From contig JAQBNH010000001.1 in assembly GCA_028288705.1 (NCBI GenBank), positions 1-38,188 of the forward strand: a stretch of 38,188 nt of DNA. The letters run 5' to 3'. The notes under the pieces are model-generated. The model ran no database searches. It saw only the letters and a program-made list of their open reading frames with translations, and was not told where the DNA came from. The stretch's first letter is position 1. Each line of letters opens with the position of its first letter. Below, piece after piece: positions 16,599 to 25,809 of the stretch. The translations under genes were made by a program, and so were the position numbers. The DNA comes from Ferruginibacter sp. (GTDB taxonomy: Bacteria; Bacteroidota; Bacteroidia; Chitinophagales; Chitinophagaceae).

Positions 16599-17201
16599 AT
16601 GAAAATACTCATCTTCAGCATTGCCATGACAGCTACCAATTTAATGGCCTGTAATACCAATGACAACAAAGCATCCGAAACAACTAAAAGCGAAGTAACA
16701 AAAGATACCCTGGCTCAGCAGTCAGCGACTGCCGATACAGTTGCCCAGGCAAGCACTGGGACTGTTTTTCCTGTGAAAGAAATTATCGGCCGCTACCTGC
16801 AGGTGAAAAACGCGCTGGCAAAAGATAATAGTAAGGATGCCGCTAATGCCGGCAATGAACTGGTAGCATCACTGGCTCAAATTGATCCGACAAAGCTGTC
16901 GCCTGAGCAACAAAAATCCTATACTGAGTTGGCGGATGACCTGAACGAACATGCGGAACATATCGGCTCCAACCCTGGAAAGATTGAGCACCAGCGCGAG
17001 CATTTTATGATGATGAGTAAAGACATAGCAGACCTTGTAAAGACGTTCGGTAATGCCGGGCAAACCCTGTACAAAGATTTTTGCCCGATGGCCAACGATG
17101 GTAAAGGTGCCACCTGGATCAGCGAAGTGAAGGAAATTAAAAATCCTTACCTGGGCAGCAAAATGCCGGATTGCGGAACGCTAAAAGAAACCATCAAATA
17201 A
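16599..17201 (+). CDS. DUF3347 lipoprotein
   Basis: A 200-residue protein with a lipobox ending at Cys18 (NLMAC), so probably anchored in a membrane on the periplasmic side. After a Thr/Ala/Asp-rich linker (about 20-55) comes a DUF3347 domain: RYLQVKNALAKDN, EHQREHFMMMSKDI, LYKDFCPMAND, TWISEVKEIKNPYLGSKMPDCG. It shares the CPM and the C-terminal Cys-Gly element with the preceding paralog. The stop is two bases before the next start (17203), so it is translationally close to the haem-binding protein. Likely role: periplasmic copper binding. Confidence 0.85.
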   Translation: MKILIFSIAMTATNLMACNTNDNKASETTKSEVTKDTLAQQSATADTVAQASTGTVFPVKEIIGRYLQVKNALAKDNSKDAANAGNELVASLAQIDPTKLSPEQQKSYTELADDLNEHAEHIGSNPGKIEHQREHFMMMSKDIADLVKTFGNAGQTLYKDFCPMANDGKGATWISEVKEIKNPYLGSKMPDCGTLKETIK

Positions 17202-17202
17202 A

Positions 17203-17667
17203 ATGAGCGGGGTAAAAAAAATACTATTGATTTTACTCATGGCATTTGTTGCCATTCAATTTATACGACCTGCCCGCAATGAGGACGGGCAGGATTTGGC
17301 AACGGATTTTAGAAAGGTCTTGATCGTGCCGGAGCAGATCCAGCTACTGATGCAAAATGCCTGTTATGATTGCCATAGTAACCATACAGCCTATCCCTGG
17401 TATGCCAACATCCAGCCGATGGGCTGGCTAATGGCGGACCACATAAAAAAAGGCAAGGCTGCGCTCAATCTCAGCGACTTTGGCAGCAAAAGCAAGCGCC
17501 GGCAGATAAGTAAACTGAAACAGATGGCTAACCAAATTAAAGAGGATGAGATGCCGCTGTATTCGTACAAGCTGATGCACAAAAAAGCAAATCTTACAAA
17601 GGATGAAAAGAATTTGATCATCACCTGGATGAACAATACTGCTGACAGCCTTGCCACAACTGACTAG
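17203..17667 (+). CDS. Haem-binding domain protein with one CxxCH site
   Basis: A 154-residue protein with an N-terminal hydrophobic helix (LLILLMAFVAIQFI) that is an uncleaved anchor or signal. The motif CYDCHSNHTAYPWY (Cys54, Cys57, His58) binds one c-type haem, and the following NIQPMGWLMADHIKKGKAALNLSDF is typical of the Haem_bd family (PF14376). DEMPLYSYKLMHKKANLT supplies the likely axial Met region. It lies two bases after the DUF3347 lipoprotein gene. Its place in a copper island suggests a link between periplasmic copper handling and electron transfer. Confidence 0.85.
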   Translation: MSGVKKILLILLMAFVAIQFIRPARNEDGQDLATDFRKVLIVPEQIQLLMQNACYDCHSNHTAYPWYANIQPMGWLMADHIKKGKAALNLSDFGSKSKRRQISKLKQMANQIKEDEMPLYSYKLMHKKANLTKDEKNLIITWMNNTADSLATTD

Positions 17668-17754
17668 TCCGGGTGAGTCAAATCAACCGTTATTCACCGG
17701 GAGCATTATAACAATATTTAATCGCGAAAAAAAGCGATCGACAAATTTAATAAT

Positions 17755-19848
17755 ATGGAACATCAGCATTCAGTAAATACAGCGGTTCATGCCGGACATG
17801 ACATGAGCAAGATGGATCATGGTGCCAACCCCTCGATGGGCATGGCCGGGCACGATCATCATGCGATGATGATTGCTGATTTCAAAAAGCGGTTTTATGT
17901 GGTGCTCATTCTTACGATACCGGTTATGTTGCTATCTACCATGATACAACAGTTTCTAAAAGTTGACTGGCAGTTTACCGGTTCGCAATACATCCTTTTT
18001 GCATTATCTACCGTTGTATTTTTTTATGGTGGTTTTCCATTCTTAAAAGGATTGGTGGATGAAGTAAAAGCCAGGAATCCGGGCATGATGTTTTTAATCG
18101 GTTTTGCGATTACGGTGGCCTATAGTTACAGTGTGGCTATCGTGTTTGGTTTAGCCGGCATGGACTTCTTCTGGGAATTAGCTACCCTCATCCTGATTAT
18201 GCTGCTGGGGCATTGGATAGAAATGAAATCAGTGGCGGGTGCGTCCAGGGAACTGGAATTATTAGTGCAGTTGATGCCTGCCGATGCACATATGGTTATG
18301 CCAAACATGGTACATGATGTAAAGACGGAAACGCTTAAAGCCAACGACATCATTTTAGTGAAGCCCGGTGAAAAGGTAGCGGCGGACGGCATCATCCTGG
18401 AAGGCGAAAGCTACCTGGACGAAAGCATGCTCACAGGGGAAAGTAAACCTGTGCAAAAACAAAAAGGGGATAAGGTCATCGCCGGGGCGATCAATGGGAA
18501 TGGCTCCATAAAAGTCACCGTTTCTCATGCAGCAAAAGACTCCTATTTATCGCAGGTGATCAAATTGGTGGACGACGCACAAAAGTCGAAATCGCAAACT
18601 CAGTTACTGGCAGACAAGGCGGCAAGGTGGCTTACGATCATCGCATTGGTCTCCGGGATCGCCACGTTTTTGTACTGGTATCTTACCGGGCAGTCGCTGG
18701 CTTTCGCTATGGAACGAATGGTGACGGTGATCGTTATCTGCTGCCCCCATGCACTTGGTCTTGCGGTGCCGTTAGTGGTGGCAAAATCAACTGCGCTGTC
18801 GGCCAAAAACGGGTTATTGATTAAGAACAGGACCGCCTTTGAGAATGCGCGAAAAATAACCACGATCGTGTTTGATAAGACAGGGACGTTGACGGTTGGG
18901 AAATTTGAAGTGTCTAAAATTATATCGTTTCAAAAAGACTTCAGGGAAAACGACATCCTTCGTCTCGCAGCCGCATTGGAACAACAATCAGAACACCCGA
19001 TAGCGACCGGCATCCTGCAAAAGGTAAAAGAACTATCCTTTCCCATTCCTGCCGCGGAAAAATTTAAAGCTATTACCGGCAAAGGCGTTGAGGCTTCGGT
19101 AGAAGGGAAAAAAGTACTGCTGGTGAGCCCGGGATACGTGCAGGAAAACCAACTTACGATTCCCCCAGGCTTTACTACAAACGATACGGAAACGGTCGTG
19201 TTCCTGGTCGTTGATAACCGGTTAGCAGGTGCTATTGCCTTGTCAGATAAGATACGTCCGGAATCAGCCACGGCCATCAAAACCCTTAAAGAAAACAATA
19301 TCAAATCAATGCTATTAACCGGGGATAATCGCCGGGTTGCTAAAACTGTAAGCGAAACCTTGGGCATGAATAGTTTTATTGCAGAAGTATTGCCGCATGA
19401 GAAATTAGAAAAAATAAAAGACCTACAAAACAGTGGAGAGTTTGTTGCGATGACCGGTGATGGCGTAAATGATGCGCCCGCTTTGGCAATTGCTGACATC
19501 GGCATTGCGGTAGGTAGCGGGAGTGATATTGCAGCAGAAACTGCCGGCATTATTCTGGTCAATAGTAACCCGATGGATGTGCTGAACCTTGTCCTCTTTG
19601 GCAGGGCCACTTACCGCAAAATGATCCAGAATCTGATCTGGGCAACTGGTTATAATATTATCGCGCTGCCATTAGCAGCCGGCGTCTTATACCGCCAGGG
19701 GATATTGCTGAGCCCGGCTGCAGGCGCGGTTTTAATGACGGTAAGTACTGTCGTCGTTGCCATTAATGCCAGCATGTTAAAAGTAAAAGGCCGTGCAACC
19801 GTTCCGGCGGCAGCTTTGCTGCCTCATGAAAAAATTAAGAAAGCTTAA
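17755..19848 (+). CDS. copB: Copper-translocating P1B-type ATPase, CopB subgroup
   Basis: A 697-residue P-type ATPase that exports copper (or silver) from the cytoplasm. The N-terminus has no HMA domain but is His- and Met-rich (eight His in the first 36 residues). The transport motif is CPH at 330-332, which marks the P1B-3/CopB subgroup. TGES is at 227-230, the phosphorylated Asp is 374 in DKTGTLT, the HP motif is at 414-415, and MTGDGVNDAPAL with the following AVGSGSDIAAETAG completes the set. Hydrophobic helices flank these as expected. CPH ATPases are usually described as Cu(II)/Ag transporters, unlike CPC types. The gene sits between the haem-binding protein and the multicopper oxidase gene. 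Confidence 0.93.
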   Translation: MEHQHSVNTAVHAGHDMSKMDHGANPSMGMAGHDHHAMMIADFKKRFYVVLILTIPVMLLSTMIQQFLKVDWQFTGSQYILFALSTVVFFYGGFPFLKGLVDEVKARNPGMMFLIGFAITVAYSYSVAIVFGLAGMDFFWELATLILIMLLGHWIEMKSVAGASRELELLVQLMPADAHMVMPNMVHDVKTETLKANDIILVKPGEKVAADGIILEGESYLDESMLTGESKPVQKQKGDKVIAGAINGNGSIKVTVSHAAKDSYLSQVIKLVDDAQKSKSQTQLLADKAARWLTIIALVSGIATFLYWYLTGQSLAFAMERMVTVIVICCPHALGLAVPLVVAKSTALSAKNGLLIKNRTAFENARKITTIVFDKTGTLTVGKFEVSKIISFQKDFRENDILRLAAALEQQSEHPIATGILQKVKELSFPIPAAEKFKAITGKGVEASVEGKKVLLVSPGYVQENQLTIPPGFTTNDTETVVFLVVDNRLAGAIALSDKIRPESATAIKTLKENNIKSMLLTGDNRRVAKTVSETLGMNSFIAEVLPHEKLEKIKDLQNSGEFVAMTGDGVNDAPALAIADIGIAVGSGSDIAAETAGIILVNSNPMDVLNLVLFGRATYRKMIQNLIWATGYNIIALPLAAGVLYRQGILLSPAAGAVLMTVSTVVVAINASMLKVKGRATVPAAALLPHEKIKKA

Positions 19849-19865
19849 CCCCATCAACATTATTT

Positions 19866-22800
19866 ATGAAATCTATTCAACTATTTATCTGCTTTTTGTG
19901 CCTGAGTTTTTTCGGTAATGGACAGACAATGCCCGGCATGAACATGAATCAATCACAACCTGGAGCAGTAATCAGTTATACCTGCCCGATGCACCCGGAA
20001 ATTCATGCAACGAAACCCGGCAACTGTCCGAAATGCGGGATGAAACTCGTGCCTGAAAAAGCCGTTGCGAAAAAAGCAACGACCGCGAAGCAAGTGCCTG
20101 CCATCCCGAAGGCGCCGGCGAAAGGGACTCCTGCTGTTTCTTATACCTGCCCGATGCACCCGGAGATTCATTCACCGAAACAAGGGAACTGTCCGAAATG
20201 CGGGATGAAACTCGTGCTGGAAAAAGCCATCCCGAAAAAAGCTGTGGCCGCGAAACCAGCACCGGTTATATCAAAACCGGAAACGAAAACATCAGCCATC
20301 GTTATTTATACCTGCCCGATGCACCCGGAAATTCTTTCGGCCTTGCCGGGGAATTGTCCGAAGTGCGGGATGAAACTGGTTGTAAGGGACTCAGCCCCTA
20401 AAACAGCAATTCCTGATAATCCGCCCCCTGTAGTCAGCAAGCCCGGAGCGGTTACGAGCCCGGCCGTTTCTTACACCTGCCCGATGCACCCGGAGATTCA
20501 TTCGCCTACTCTTGGCAACTGCCCAAAATGCGGGATGAAGCTGGTCGCCGAAAAGCAAGCATCCATGCCAGGGATGGCAATGAGTTATACCTGCCCGATG
20601 CACCCGGAGATTCATTCAGCAACGCCTGGCAACTGCCCAAAATGCGGGATGAAGCTGGTAGCTGAAAAAAATCCAGCCGTAATGGACGGGCTGGAGATGA
20701 ATGAAAACGACGGCGCAATCCGGCAGGCAAAACAACGGCTCGGACAGATAAAAACCATTGCTGCGGTAGTGCCACCTCGAACGGTCGTTTACCATCTCTA
20801 TATAAAAGATACCCTGGTGACTTTTGGGAAAAAGGCAAAACGGGCGATCGCTGTGAATGGGCAGATCCCGATGCCGACACTGACTTTCACCGAAGGAGAT
20901 ACTGCCGAGATCTGGGTGCATAATTTATTATCAGAGGAAACATCCCTGCACTGGCATGGATTGTTTTTGCCAAACAAAATGGACGGCGTACCTTTTTTAA
21001 CGCAGATGCCGATCAAGCCAGGCGCTACCTATTTATACAAATTTCCCATCATTCAACATGGGACGCACTGGTACCATAGTCATTCCGGGTTGCAGGAGCA
21101 GATCGGCATGTACGGTGCCTTCATCATGAACAAGCGTGAAGAATGGGATATAGCCACCGAGCCCATCGTCATCAGCGAGTGGACGGATATGAAACCGAAA
21201 GAAGTACATCGGAGTCTGCGCGCTGCTACGGATTGGTTCGCCATACAAAAAGGCGCAACGCAAAGTTATGCCGAGGCAATCCGGCAGGGACATTTCAAAA
21301 CAAAACTCACGAATGAATGGAAGCGCATGAATGCGATGGACCTGACAGATATTTATTACGATAACTTTTTGCTCAACGGAAAAAATCAACTCGCTTTATC
21401 CCAGTATAAAGCAGGGGATAAGGTACGGTTGCGCATCGCGAACGCCGGGGCTTCCGATTACTTCTGGCTGAGCTATGCGGGCGGAAAAATCACGGTTGTG
21501 GCAACGGATGGGAATGACGTTGAACCGGTGGAAGTCGACCGCCTGCTCATCGCCGTTTCTGAAACCTACGATGTTGTAGTGAAGATCCCTGAAAACAACA
21601 GTTATGAATTTCTGGTGACCCCGGAAGACCGGACAAAATATGCATCTATCTGGCTGGGTGCGGGGGAAAAAGTTCCTGCTCTTAAACTCGACCGTCCAAA
21701 ATATTTTGCGGGCATGAAGATGATGAATGACATGATGGACATGAAAGGCAACATGATCGAAATGCCCGGCATGAAGATGCAGTACCAGGTGATGGATATG
21801 AATACTGTAATGTACCCTGAGATCACCGGACCGGAAAAACCAGCCCGTCATACTGCAGCCATGCCCGGCATGGATATGACCGATAGCAGCAGCAGGAAAA
21901 TGCAAACAGATCCTGCACATGCAATGATGAATATGCCCGACGAAACCGGGGACATTGTATCGTTGAATTATGGCATGTTACGCGCGCCACAGAAAACATT
22001 GTTACCTGCGGGACCCTGGCGCGAATTAACATTTAACCTTACGGGAAATATGAACCGATATGTATGGAGCCTGGATAATAAAGTTATTTCCGAAACAGAC
22101 AAGATCCTGATAAAAAAAGGAGAGAACCTCCGGATCGTTTTATACAACAACAGTATGATGCGGCACCCGATGCATTTACATGGCCATGATTTTCGTTTAT
22201 TGAACGGGCAGGGAGAATATTCTATCATGAAAAATATTATTGACATCATGCCGATGGAAAGAGACACGATTGAATTTAACGCATCAGAAGCTGGTGGCGA
22301 CTGGTTTTTTCACTGCCATATTCTTTACCATATGATGGCGGGCATGGGCAGGGTATTTCGTTATGACAATCCGCTAAAAGAGAAAACGGATATCCCGAAT
22401 GAAAAGATCGCCAAACGCGGCCTCAATGCAGAAGACCGGAAGTGGCACGCAATGGGAAGGCTAGGCATCGAATACAATGGCAGCGATGGGGAGTTCATGC
22501 TATCACAAACACGCTGGAAGGCGAGCACATTGTGGCACCTTGGGTACCATGATGAGCATGGCTATGAAAGCGAAACAATGATCGGCAGGTACCTCGGCAG
22601 GATGCAGTGGTGGTATCCTTATGTGGGCTTTGATTACCATTATAAGATGGAGGGCGGTCCGAAGAATATTTTTGGCGGCGAAGAAAAAAACCTGTTTGGT
22701 CAGGCCAGCAATAAAAATAACAGGAAGACGGTGGTAGCAGGTATTGCATATACGTTGCCGATGTTGTTTATTGCAGATGGCCGGATAGACGGCGATGGCA

Positions 22801-22985
22801 AATTTCGTTTCCAGCTGGGCAGGGAAGATATACCTGTATCGAAAAGATTGCGCATGAGTATGATGATGAATACGGATAAAGAATACATGGCCGGCCTGCG
22901 GTATATCGCAACAAAATACCTTTCGCTTTCATCGCACTATGACAGTGATATGGGATTGGGTGCCGGGATAACGATCACTTATTAA
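19866..22985 (+). CDS. Five-repeat metal-binding / multicopper oxidase fusion
   Basis: A 1039-residue secreted protein. A signal peptide (1-20) precedes five copies of a 25-residue heavy-metal-binding motif, YTCPMHPEI..GNCPKCGMKLV, at 38-62, 93-117, 148-172, 203-227 and 241-265. Residues about 295-835 are a multicopper oxidase: HWHG (362-365), HWYHSHSG (401-408), HPMHLHGHDF (767-776) and HCHILYHMMAGM (816-827) give the type 1, 2 and 3 copper ligands. A Met-rich insert (about 614-690), like that in CueO, may bind Cu(I). Residues about 850-1039 are rich in alternating aromatics and end in TITY, resembling a CopB-type outer-membrane segment. Expected activity is oxidation of toxic Cu(I) to Cu(II). 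The fused layout is unusual; see the repeat entry. Confidence 0.88.
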   Translation: MKSIQLFICFLCLSFFGNGQTMPGMNMNQSQPGAVISYTCPMHPEIHATKPGNCPKCGMKLVPEKAVAKKATTAKQVPAIPKAPAKGTPAVSYTCPMHPEIHSPKQGNCPKCGMKLVLEKAIPKKAVAAKPAPVISKPETKTSAIVIYTCPMHPEILSALPGNCPKCGMKLVVRDSAPKTAIPDNPPPVVSKPGAVTSPAVSYTCPMHPEIHSPTLGNCPKCGMKLVAEKQASMPGMAMSYTCPMHPEIHSATPGNCPKCGMKLVAEKNPAVMDGLEMNENDGAIRQAKQRLGQIKTIAAVVPPRTVVYHLYIKDTLVTFGKKAKRAIAVNGQIPMPTLTFTEGDTAEIWVHNLLSEETSLHWHGLFLPNKMDGVPFLTQMPIKPGATYLYKFPIIQHGTHWYHSHSGLQEQIGMYGAFIMNKREEWDIATEPIVISEWTDMKPKEVHRSLRAATDWFAIQKGATQSYAEAIRQGHFKTKLTNEWKRMNAMDLTDIYYDNFLLNGKNQLALSQYKAGDKVRLRIANAGASDYFWLSYAGGKITVVATDGNDVEPVEVDRLLIAVSETYDVVVKIPENNSYEFLVTPEDRTKYASIWLGAGEKVPALKLDRPKYFAGMKMMNDMMDMKGNMIEMPGMKMQYQVMDMNTVMYPEITGPEKPARHTAAMPGMDMTDSSSRKMQTDPAHAMMNMPDETGDIVSLNYGMLRAPQKTLLPAGPWRELTFNLTGNMNRYVWSLDNKVISETDKILIKKGENLRIVLYNNSMMRHPMHLHGHDFRLLNGQGEYSIMKNIIDIMPMERDTIEFNASEAGGDWFFHCHILYHMMAGMGRVFRYDNPLKEKTDIPNEKIAKRGLNAEDRKWHAMGRLGIEYNGSDGEFMLSQTRWKASTLWHLGYHDEHGYESETMIGRYLGRMQWWYPYVGFDYHYKMEGGPKNIFGGEEKNLFGQASNKNNRKTVVAGIAYTLPMLFIADGRIDGDGKFRFQLGREDIPVSKRLRMSMMMNTDKEYMAGLRYIATKYLSLSSHYDSDMGLGAGITITY
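19977..20660 (+). repeat. In-gene repeats: five heavy-metal-binding motifs, 165-bp period
   Basis: The first four motifs begin at residues 38, 93, 148 and 203, an exact 55-residue (165-bp) spacing: 25 conserved plus 30 variable, Lys/Pro/Ala-rich linker residues. The fifth follows after only 38. At DNA level CCTGCCCGATGCACCCGGA and CCGAAATGCGGGATGAA recur almost unchanged while linkers differ, indicating recent duplication or conversion of the motif. Confidence 0.9.
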
Positions 22986-23015
22986 ACCAGATTTCTTCAC
23001 CATAAATTAAATAAA

Positions 23016-23252
23016 ATGAAAACAATAATGCTGGCAATTGTTCTGCTGTTTACAGGCGCAACAAGTTTTGCCCAAACAAAAAATGCTAAGAAGCAGCATC
23101 ATGTTGTAGCCAAACAAAAATTCACCTGCAGTATGCACCCCGAAGTCGTACGCAGCAAACCAGGTAAATGTCCGAAATGCAATATGGCCCTGGTACCTGT
23201 TAAAAAGAAGGCCCATACTAAAATGCAACCTGTTGACAAAATGAAGATGTAG
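23016..23252 (+). CDS. Small secreted heavy-metal-binding protein (one motif)
   Basis: A 78-residue protein with a signal peptide (1-19, ending SFAQ) and one copy of the same motif that is repeated five times in the oxidase upstream: FTCSMHPEVVRSKPGKCPKC, then NMALVPV (residues 36-62). A Lys/Met-rich tail follows. It probably binds copper or another soft metal in the periplasm. It lies 30 bases after the oxidase gene and is followed by a strong terminator, closing the copper island. Confidence 0.85.
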   Translation: MKTIMLAIVLLFTGATSFAQTKNAKKQHHVVAKQKFTCSMHPEVVRSKPGKCPKCNMALVPVKKKAHTKMQPVDKMKM

Positions 23253-23277
23253 GCTTTCCATTAAAAAAACCTTTTCT

Positions 23278-23304
23278 ATCCCTGCCGAAAGGCGGGGATT
23301 TTTT
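23278..23304 (+). terminator. Intrinsic terminator closing the copper island
   Basis: Stem ATCCCTGCC (23278-23286) and GGCGGGGAT (23291-23299) with a GAAA tetraloop, followed by a T run. One G-T pair in the stem. Confidence 0.9.
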
Positions 23305-23478
23305 GTCAGGAAGAACCCCGCGTCGAAATGGCTGGTGCAGTGGTTTCTTGTAGCAGGCACTTTGGGATGTGCGTTCCTATTTTGTACGTGGGTCAGAAGC
23401 AGTGCTGGAGGATCACTGGGGCATGTCCGTTTCCTGTTAGTGAAAAATATGTCATGTCCTTAAGCACAATTTTATTAT

Positions 23479-23865
23479 TTATAACCGGCCAGTTAATCTC
23501 TCGTATGAGTGAGAATCAAGAAGCGGTTCAGGTTCTGTGGAATCGATAAGCTTAATTTTCACTAACCAACCTTCAGAGAATGAGGCAGAATTCACTAAAT
23601 CAGCTTGGTCTTTCAAAGCAAGATTAATTTGTATTATTTCGCCTGCTGCCGGCATATATAAATCCGATGTTGTCTTGACTGCTTCGATAGAACCAAAAAT
23701 TTCGTCCTTTTTAAATCTCTTACCAATTGAAGGAAGGTCAACATATACGATCTCCCCCAATTCACTCTGAGCAAAATCTGTAATACCAACCAAGGCTTCG
23801 CCTTCTTCCAACAGCTTCAGCCAAGTGTGCTCTTTTGAATATTTATATTCTAATGGAAGTTGCAT
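23479..23865 (-). CDS. Glycine cleavage H-protein-like lipoyl carrier
   Basis: A 128-residue protein of standard GcvH length. The lipoylation site is Lys64 in EAVKTTSDLYMPAAGEI; YSKEHTWLK at the N-terminus and GITDFAQSELGEIVYVDLP are GcvH hallmarks, and SEGWLVKIKL is the usual C-terminal strand. In glycine cleavage the lipoyl arm carries the aminomethyl group between the P, T and L proteins. None of those partners is in the window. Instead the gene is the last of an arsenic operon, 18 bases after the phosphoesterase. A lipoyl dithiol is a classic arsenite ligand, so a role in arsenic handling, or as a spare H-protein under arsenic stress, is plausible inference. The gene could also be the ordinary gcvH placed here by chance. 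Confidence 0.88.
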   Translation of the reverse strand: MQLPLEYKYSKEHTWLKLLEEGEALVGITDFAQSELGEIVYVDLPSIGKRFKKDEIFGSIEAVKTTSDLYMPAAGEIIQINLALKDQADLVNSASFSEGWLVKIKLIDSTEPEPLLDSHSYERLTGRL

Positions 23866-23883
23866 CTTATAAAAATTTAGTAG

Positions 23884-24657
23884 TTAGTAACCTCTCCTAA
23901 GCATATCAGCGTATTCATTTGGCAGAGGGCTGTCTTCGACTGCCTTTGCTGCCTTTTCAACATCATAATCGAACCTGATGAATTCAACTTTTACAGCCTC
24001 TTTATTTTTAATCGAACTTTCCTGGTTTATTGTAAGCAACACATACCCGCCCTGTGGATTACCGTCTTTTGGCTTGCCTACTGAACCGATATTAACTGCG
24101 TGGCGATAATGGATATTTTCTGTTAGTTCTGTCGGGAGTATTCGATGGTAAGGCTTATGAGTATGTCCGAAACACATAATATCTGCATCTGCATCCTGCA
24201 TGATTCTCAGCATACTTTTTTCATCCCGGTCTTCAAAAAGATATTCATTAATTTTTCGGGGGCTTCCATGGACTAATAATAAATTTAGTTTATCGTGGTT
24301 TAGCTGAAATTCAACTTTTATGTGGGCCGGTAATGTTCTTAAATACTGCCTTTCGTCAGGCGTTACAATTGAGTTAGTGTATGAAATTGATATTTTACCC
24401 ATATCTTTTTCATGTTCCTCTTTATAGGCACAACCACAGTCATCACTCATTAATCCGATCCCCTGATCATAGTTGCCGGCAATAGTGGGAATACCTCGTT
24501 TCCTGATTTCGTTAATCACCTCATTGGGCCAAATGTTATATCCTACCAAATCTCCGAGGCAATAAATGGCATCGGGTTTTTGTTCTTCAATGCTTTTTAA
24601 ACAAGCTTCAAATGCCGGGAGATTGGCATGTATATCGCTAAATAATGCAATTCTCAT
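23884..24657 (-). CDS. Calcineurin-like metallophosphoesterase
   Basis: A 257-residue cytoplasmic phosphoesterase of the YfcE/MJ0936-like group. Metal ligands are visible: SDIHAN (Asp8, His10), GDLVGY (Asp35), GNYD (61-64), VHGSP (His130) and FGHTHKP (164-169). NIGSVGKPKDGN is the usual substrate-side loop. A CGC pair (Cys74, Cys76) is an unusual addition. The substrate is unknown; relatives hydrolyse cyclic or simple phosphodiesters. It lies between ACR3 and the H-protein gene, 45 bases after the ACR3 stop, so it is part of the ars transcription unit. A link to arsenic is inferred only from position. Confidence 0.88.
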   Translation of the reverse strand: MRIALFSDIHANLPAFEACLKSIEEQKPDAIYCLGDLVGYNIWPNEVINEIRKRGIPTIAGNYDQGIGLMSDDCGCAYKEEHEKDMGKISISYTNSIVTPDERQYLRTLPAHIKVEFQLNHDKLNLLLVHGSPRKINEYLFEDRDEKSMLRIMQDADADIMCFGHTHKPYHRILPTELTENIHYRHAVNIGSVGKPKDGNPQGGYVLLTINQESSIKNKEAVKVEFIRFDYDVEKAAKAVEDSPLPNEYADMLRRGY

Positions 24658-24702
24658 TTTATATGTTTTTAGGTTTGAGAAATATAGACTAGGAAGAAAA
24701 GC

Positions 24703-25788
24703 TTAGTTATTATAAACCGATGTGCGGCCTGTGTAGTATTTTCTCCTTAACCAAAATGCCACGTTGACCAGCCCGATCAATGCAGGGACTTCAACTAGTG
24801 GACCAATAACGCCGGCAAATGCCTGTCCGCTGTTTATGCCGAAAACACCAATAGCAACAGCAATTGCCAACTCGAAATTATTTCCCGCAGCTGTAAAAGC
24901 TATAGAAGCGTTCGTAGAATAATCCGCTCCCATTCTCTTACCTAAAAAGAAGCTAACAAGGAACATAATTGCAAAGTAGATCACCAAAGGAATGGCAATT
25001 CTCACCACATCAAAAGGTATCTGTACAATCAACTCGCCCTTAAGGCTGAACATTATAACGATGGTAAACAACAGAGCGATAAGGGTAATAGGAGAAATCA
25101 GGGGGACAAATTTCGTCTGGTACCATTCTTCACCTTTTGCTTTTTTCAAACCATACCTTGTAAGTATCCCAGCCAAAAAAGGAATACCTAAATAGATTGC
25201 AACACTCTCTGCAATCTGGCTAATTGTGATATTGACCTCCGATCCAGAGATACCAAAATATGGAGGTAACACAGTTACAAATACATAAGCATAAACACTG
25301 TATAATAAAACTTGAAAGACACTATTTAATGCAACCAGGCCGGCAGCGTACTCTCTGCTCCCATCGGCAAGTTCGTTCCAGACAATCACCATCGCAATAC
25401 ATCGCGCAAGCCCGATCAGAATGAGGCCAACCATATACTCTGGTTTATCGTGAAGGAAAATAACCGCAAGCAGGAACATAAGTACGGGCCCAATAATCCA
25501 ATTCAGGAACAGGGACATTCCTAATACTTTGGTGTTCTTAAAAACGGCTTTCAACTTTTCGTAGCGCACTTTTGCAAAAGGAGGATACATCATAAGAATT
25601 AACCCGATCGCTAAAGGAATGTTTGTCGTTCCAGAGGAAAAGGAATTTATAAACCCTGAGGATGAAGGAATGAAATAGCCAATGGAAACACCCAGGCCCA
25701 TTGCTAAAAAAATCCAGAGGGTTAGGTACCTGTCCAAAAAATTTAATTTCTTACGCTCATTTGCTGGTGCGCAATTGTTAGCTGACAT
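24703..25788 (-). CDS. acr3: ACR3-family arsenite efflux permease
   Basis: Exports arsenite across the inner membrane. The 361-residue protein has about ten hydrophobic helices and the family features: [21 protein letters not shown] at the start, the essential cysteine Cys130 in [18 protein letters not shown], the [15 protein letters not shown] helix, and [18 protein letters not shown] near the end, which is the most conserved ACR3 segment. No ArsA ATPase is nearby, so it should run on the proton gradient. It lies 21 bases after the DUF6428 gene. Confidence 0.95.
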   Translation of the reverse strand: MSANNCAPANERKKLNFLDRYLTLWIFLAMGLGVSIGYFIPSSSGFINSFSSGTTNIPLAIGLILMMYPPFAKVRYEKLKAVFKNTKVLGMSLFLNWIIGPVLMFLLAVIFLHDKPEYMVGLILIGLARCIAMVIVWNELADGSREYAAGLVALNSVFQVLLYSVYAYVFVTVLPPYFGISGSEVNITISQIAESVAIYLGIPFLAGILTRYGLKKAKGEEWYQTKFVPLISPITLIALLFTIVIMFSLKGELIVQIPFDVVRIAIPLVIYFAIMFLVSFFLGKRMGADYSTNASIAFTAAGNNFELAIAVAIGVFGINSGQAFAGVIGPLVEVPALIGLVNVAFWLRRKYYTGRTSVYNN

Positions 25789-25809
25789 AAAAACTGATTT
25801 AAGAAATGA

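Noticed and set aside
17668..17754. Inverted repeat GGTGA / TCACC as terminator before the ATPase gene
   Set aside because: Arms are short, the loop is long and there is no T run.
18930..19610. 226-residue minus-strand ORF
   Set aside because: Antisense to the ATPase gene, whose DKTGTLT and GDGVNDAP motifs are certain.
21396..21920. 174-residue His-rich minus-strand ORF
   Set aside because: Antisense of the Met-rich insert of the multicopper oxidase: Met codons read as His on the other strand. Not a metal protein.
23328..23549. 73-residue plus-strand ORF after the copper island
   Set aside because: Follows a terminator, overlaps the GcvH-like gene on the other strand and has no family features.
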